This document shows positions 61,609-64,000 of a stretch of DNA of 64,000 bases, one piece after another. Position numbers and translations under genes: made by a program. The notes beneath the pieces were generated by a model. The model worked only from the letters and a program-made list of their open reading frames with translations. It searched no databases and was not told the DNA's origin. Within the stretch, counting starts at the first letter, position 1, and the number at the start of each line of letters is the position of its first letter. The stretch covers positions 443,591 to 507,590 of the forward strand of contig NZ_KB892024.1 of NCBI RefSeq assembly GCF_000373645.1, written 5' to 3'. The stretch is from Streptomyces sp. ATexAB-D23. GTDB lineage: Bacteria > Actinomycetota > Actinomycetes > Streptomycetales > Streptomycetaceae.

Positions 61609-63270
61609 GTGAACTTCACGCGTTGGAGCGCCCGCCTCCCCGGTACGCAGCGTCGCGCCGCCCGGGAGGACCACAGCTCCGTACCGGCGGCCCGCGCCGA
61701 GTACGCCCGGCCCGAGCCCGGGGCGGGCCCGCCGAAGGACGGGCCCGGCGGCATCCCCCTGCCCTCGGCGCCCGATCTGGAGGATCTCTCCGCCCGCGAC
61801 ATCCTGGGCCGGCTGCCCGCCCTCGTCGCCCTGGTGCACGGCCCCGACCACCGCATCGCGTACGTCAACGACGCCTACACCACAGCCTTCGGCCCGCGCC
61901 CCTGCGGAGCGCCCGCAGCCGAGGCCATGCCCGAGCTCGCCGACCTCAGCCTGCTCCCTCTCATGGACCAGGTCCTGCGCAGCGGCACCCCGCGCACGGT
62001 CAAGTCCCGCAAGGCCGCCGACGGCCGCTCGTACACCGTGACCTGCTCGCCCGTGCGACAGGACAGGGAGAAGCGGCGCGACAGCGGAGTCCTCGTCTAC
62101 GCGGCCGACGTCACCGACCACGCCGAAGCGGCCGAACGACTGCGCGCCAGCGAGGGCCGCCACCGCGAAACCGCCGTCACGCTCCAGCGCTCACTGCTCC
62201 CGCAGGAGCTGGAACAGCCCGACGACCTGCGGATCGCCGCCACCTACCAGCCAGGCGGCACGGACGCGGCGGTCGGCGGCGACTGGTACGACGTCATCAC
62301 CCTCGGCGCGGGCCGCACCGCGCTCGTCATCGGGGACGTGATGGGCCGCGGGGTGCGCGCCGCAGCCGTCATGGGCCAGCTGCGCACAGCCGTACGGGCC
62401 TACGCCCGCCTGGATCTCCCGCCGCACGAGGTGCTCCAACTGCTCGACGGACTCGCCGCCGAGATCGACGCCAGCCAGATCGCCACCTGCGCCTACGCCG
62501 TCCACGACCCCAACGAGGGACTGCTCGTCTACGCCTCCGCCGGCCATCTGCCGATCCTGGTGCGCGACGAGGAGGGCACGGTGCACCGGGCGGAGGACCC
62601 GATCGGCCCGCCGCTCGGCACCGGCGGCTGGATCCACACCTCGGGCACCATCCCGCTGCCTCCCGGCTCCACCGCCGTCCTCTACACGGACGGACTCGTC
62701 GAGCGCCGCAGCGAGGACATCGACGAGGGTGTCGCCGCGCTGGAGAGAGCGCTGTCCGGCGCGAAGGGCGCACCGCAGGTGGTCTGCGACCGGCTGATCC
62801 GCTCCCTCAACGTCACCGCGGAGCACGATGACGACGTGGCGGTCCTGGTCGTGCAGCACCCCGCCCGCACGGGCCCCGCCGCGGAGCTCTTCCACAACGC
62901 CTCGCTCGACCTGCTGGGCGGCATCGAGGCGGCCCCTCGCGCACGCGCCTTCGCGACGGGCGTGCTCACGTCATGGCGGTTCCCGGTGGAGCTGTGCGAT
63001 CTTGGTGTCCTCGCCGCGGGCGAGCTGGTCGCGAACTCCCTGCAACACGGGACCCCGCCCATGCGCCTGGGCCTGCGCCGCACCGACCGCCGGCTGATCA
63101 TCGAGGTGACGGACGGCGACGACCACCTGCCGCGCCGCCGCCGCGCCGACCCGGCGGACGAGGCGGGCCGGGGCATCTCGATCGTCGCCTCGATCGCCAC
63201 GTCGTGGGGAAGCCGCCGCACCCCCGACGGCGGCAAGGCGGTGTGGTGCGAATTCGCCCTGCCGCGGTAG
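61609..63270 (+). CDS. PAS-PP2C-HATPase regulatory phosphatase
   Basis: 553 residues in three parts. A PAS-like sensor (about 60-180: LPALVALVHGPDHRIAYVND; GVLVYAADVTDHAEA) precedes a SpoIIE/RsbU-type PP2C domain (about 190-420: AAVGGDWYDVITLGAGRTAL with VIGDVMGRG, YASAGHLPILV, LYTDGLVERR, EHDDDVAVLVVQ). The C terminus is an RsbW-like ATP-binding domain (ELVANSLQHGTPP; GRGISIVASIATSWGS). It thus combines phosphatase and anti-sigma-type kinase modules, a typical Streptomyces partner-switching protein. GTG at 61609; a weak CGAGG lies upstream. Convergent with the MFS gene by 9 bp. Confidence 0.88.
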   Translation: MNFTRWSARLPGTQRRAAREDHSSVPAARAEYARPEPGAGPPKDGPGGIPLPSAPDLEDLSARDILGRLPALVALVHGPDHRIAYVNDAYTTAFGPRPCGAPAAEAMPELADLSLLPLMDQVLRSGTPRTVKSRKAADGRSYTVTCSPVRQDREKRRDSGVLVYAADVTDHAEAAERLRASEGRHRETAVTLQRSLLPQELEQPDDLRIAATYQPGGTDAAVGGDWYDVITLGAGRTALVIGDVMGRGVRAAAVMGQLRTAVRAYARLDLPPHEVLQLLDGLAAEIDASQIATCAYAVHDPNEGLLVYASAGHLPILVRDEEGTVHRAEDPIGPPLGTGGWIHTSGTIPLPPGSTAVLYTDGLVERRSEDIDEGVAALERALSGAKGAPQVVCDRLIRSLNVTAEHDDDVAVLVVQHPARTGPAAELFHNASLDLLGGIEAAPRARAFATGVLTSWRFPVELCDLGVLAAGELVANSLQHGTPPMRLGLRRTDRRLIIEVTDGDDHLPRRRRADPADEAGRGISIVASIATSWGSRRTPDGGKAVWCEFALPR

Positions 63271-63279
63271 CGGCCCCCG

Positions 63280-64000
63280 TCAGTGCACGGCGGCAACCGG
63301 AGCCGGTACCTCCGCAGCCGCTTCCTGCGGCACCGACACGGCCACCACTCGCGACGGCACGTTCGCGAGCGCGGGCTGGTCCTGTACGGGGGTGAGCCGC
63401 CGGCCGAGCCGTAGCGCCAGCGCGGTGATGCCCAGCGAGAACAGGACGAACGTCACGATGTACGGGCCGTGCAGCGAGGCCCCCATCGGCCCGCCCACGG
63501 CGGGGCCGACCGCCAGCGCGAGCTGCTTGCACAGGGCGAACGCCGAGTTGTACTGCCCGACCATCGCCTCCGGCGCCAGGTCCGCGACCAGGGGTGCGAC
63601 CGTCGGCGACAGCATCGACTCACCCAGCCCGAACAGCGCGTACGTCGAGATCATCGCGGCCGTCGCCATGGTCTGGCTGCCGTGCCCGAGGCCCGCGTAA
63701 CCGGCCACGATCCAGGCGAACGCCCAGATCAGACCGACTGCGGCGATGACCCGGGTGCGCCGGCGGCGCTCCACGAGACGCAGCACCACGAACTGGGCGA
63801 TGACGATGACAGCGGTGTTGGCGGCCAGCGCGACGCCGAGCGTCGACGGTTCGATCCCGGCCGCCTCGGTGCCGTAGGCCGCGAGTCCGGACTCGAACTG
63901 CCCGTAGCAGGCGAAGAACACCACGAAGCCCAGCACGCACAGCTGCACCATGGCCCGGTGCGAGAGCAGTACCCGCAGCCCTCCGCGCGGAGCCGCCCCA
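63280..64000 (-). CDS. MFS transporter, 5' part outside the window
   Basis: C-terminal 240 residues of an MFS permease; its N terminus lies past the right edge. At least six helices visible (VQLCVLGFVVFFACYGQFES; AVIVIAQFVVLRLVERRRRT; IVTFVLFSLGITALALRLG). The half contains the DHA1-like STLGVALAANTAVIVIAQF and a second-domain repeat of motif A-like LRLVERRRRTR. It ends in a Pro/Ala-rich soluble tail. Substrate unknown. The stop is only 9 bp from that of the convergent phosphatase gene. Confidence 0.85.
   Translation of the reverse strand, partial: GAAPRGGLRVLLSHRAMVQLCVLGFVVFFACYGQFESGLAAYGTEAAGIEPSTLGVALAANTAVIVIAQFVVLRLVERRRRTRVIAAVGLIWAFAWIVAGYAGLGHGSQTMATAAMISTYALFGLGESMLSPTVAPLVADLAPEAMVGQYNSAFALCKQLALAVGPAVGGPMGASLHGPYIVTFVLFSLGITALALRLGRRLTPVQDQPALANVPSRVVAVSVPQEAAAEVPAPVAAVH

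Overview
The window is a piece of Streptomyces core chromosome. The DNA is very GC-rich with strong GC bias at third codon positions, there are many GTG starts, and the content includes developmental genes (bldC, atrA, an ORF1590-type sporulation gene), tRNA genes without encoded CCA, a c-di-AMP riboswitch and a parS site. Gene order matches what I recall of S. coelicolor from about SCO4076 (lsrL) to SCO4121. That correspondence comes from memory and gene order; no alignment was run.

Layout. 1-1.5 kb: 5' part of a DrrA-type ABC ATPase gene and two tRNA-Gly genes, one structurally aberrant. 1.5-13 kb: Lsr2-family protein, purSQL, a TetR/DHA2 efflux pair, a mycothiol-dependent maleylpyruvate isomerase-like gene, a META-domain lipoprotein, then purF and purM. 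13-17.5 kb: DUF3073, valine dehydrogenase, a conserved unknown, bldC, a DUF6274-like protein and tRNA-Asp. 17.6-24 kb: hrpA, a degenerate 23-bp tandem array, and a secreted protein/DsbA-like/CcdA-like cluster. 24-29.3 kb: two near-identical tRNA-Phe/tRNA-Asp cassettes flanking an unknown gene and a Ser/Thr-kinase-MFS fusion, then tRNA-Glu. 29.4-43.3 kb: metallophosphoesterase, small zincin, lipoprotein, DEAD-box helicase, secreted repeat protein, tRNA-Lys, FAD enzyme, PLDc_N/SHOCT protein, tRNA-fMet, SpoIIE-type phosphatase, and a riboswitch-controlled M23 peptidase. 43.4-49 kb: PrsW protease, TrmB, LhgO and the ORF1590 regulator. 50.2-64 kb: asparagine-synthase-like protein, SARP/NB-ARC regulator carrying parS, membrane-tethered ECF sigma factor, AtrA, NDH-2, PAS/PP2C/HATPase phosphatase and a truncated MFS gene.

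Genes that work together. purS, purQ and purL overlap by 4 bp and encode the three-part FGAM synthase; purF and purM supply earlier and later steps of the same pathway. The DsbA-like and CcdA-like genes also overlap and form an extracytoplasmic thiol system. Regulation is a theme: BldC, AtrA, the ORF1590 protein, a SARP, an ECF sigma factor fused to its own sensor, two PP2C phosphatases and a kinase.

The least ordinary features are the kinase-MFS fusion between duplicated tRNA cassettes, a tRNA-Gly(UCC) lacking both D-loop GG and a normal T-loop, a parS site inside a coding sequence, a SARP whose BTAD domain is split by a low-complexity insert, and an asparagine-synthase-like protein without the usual SGGxDS aspartate.
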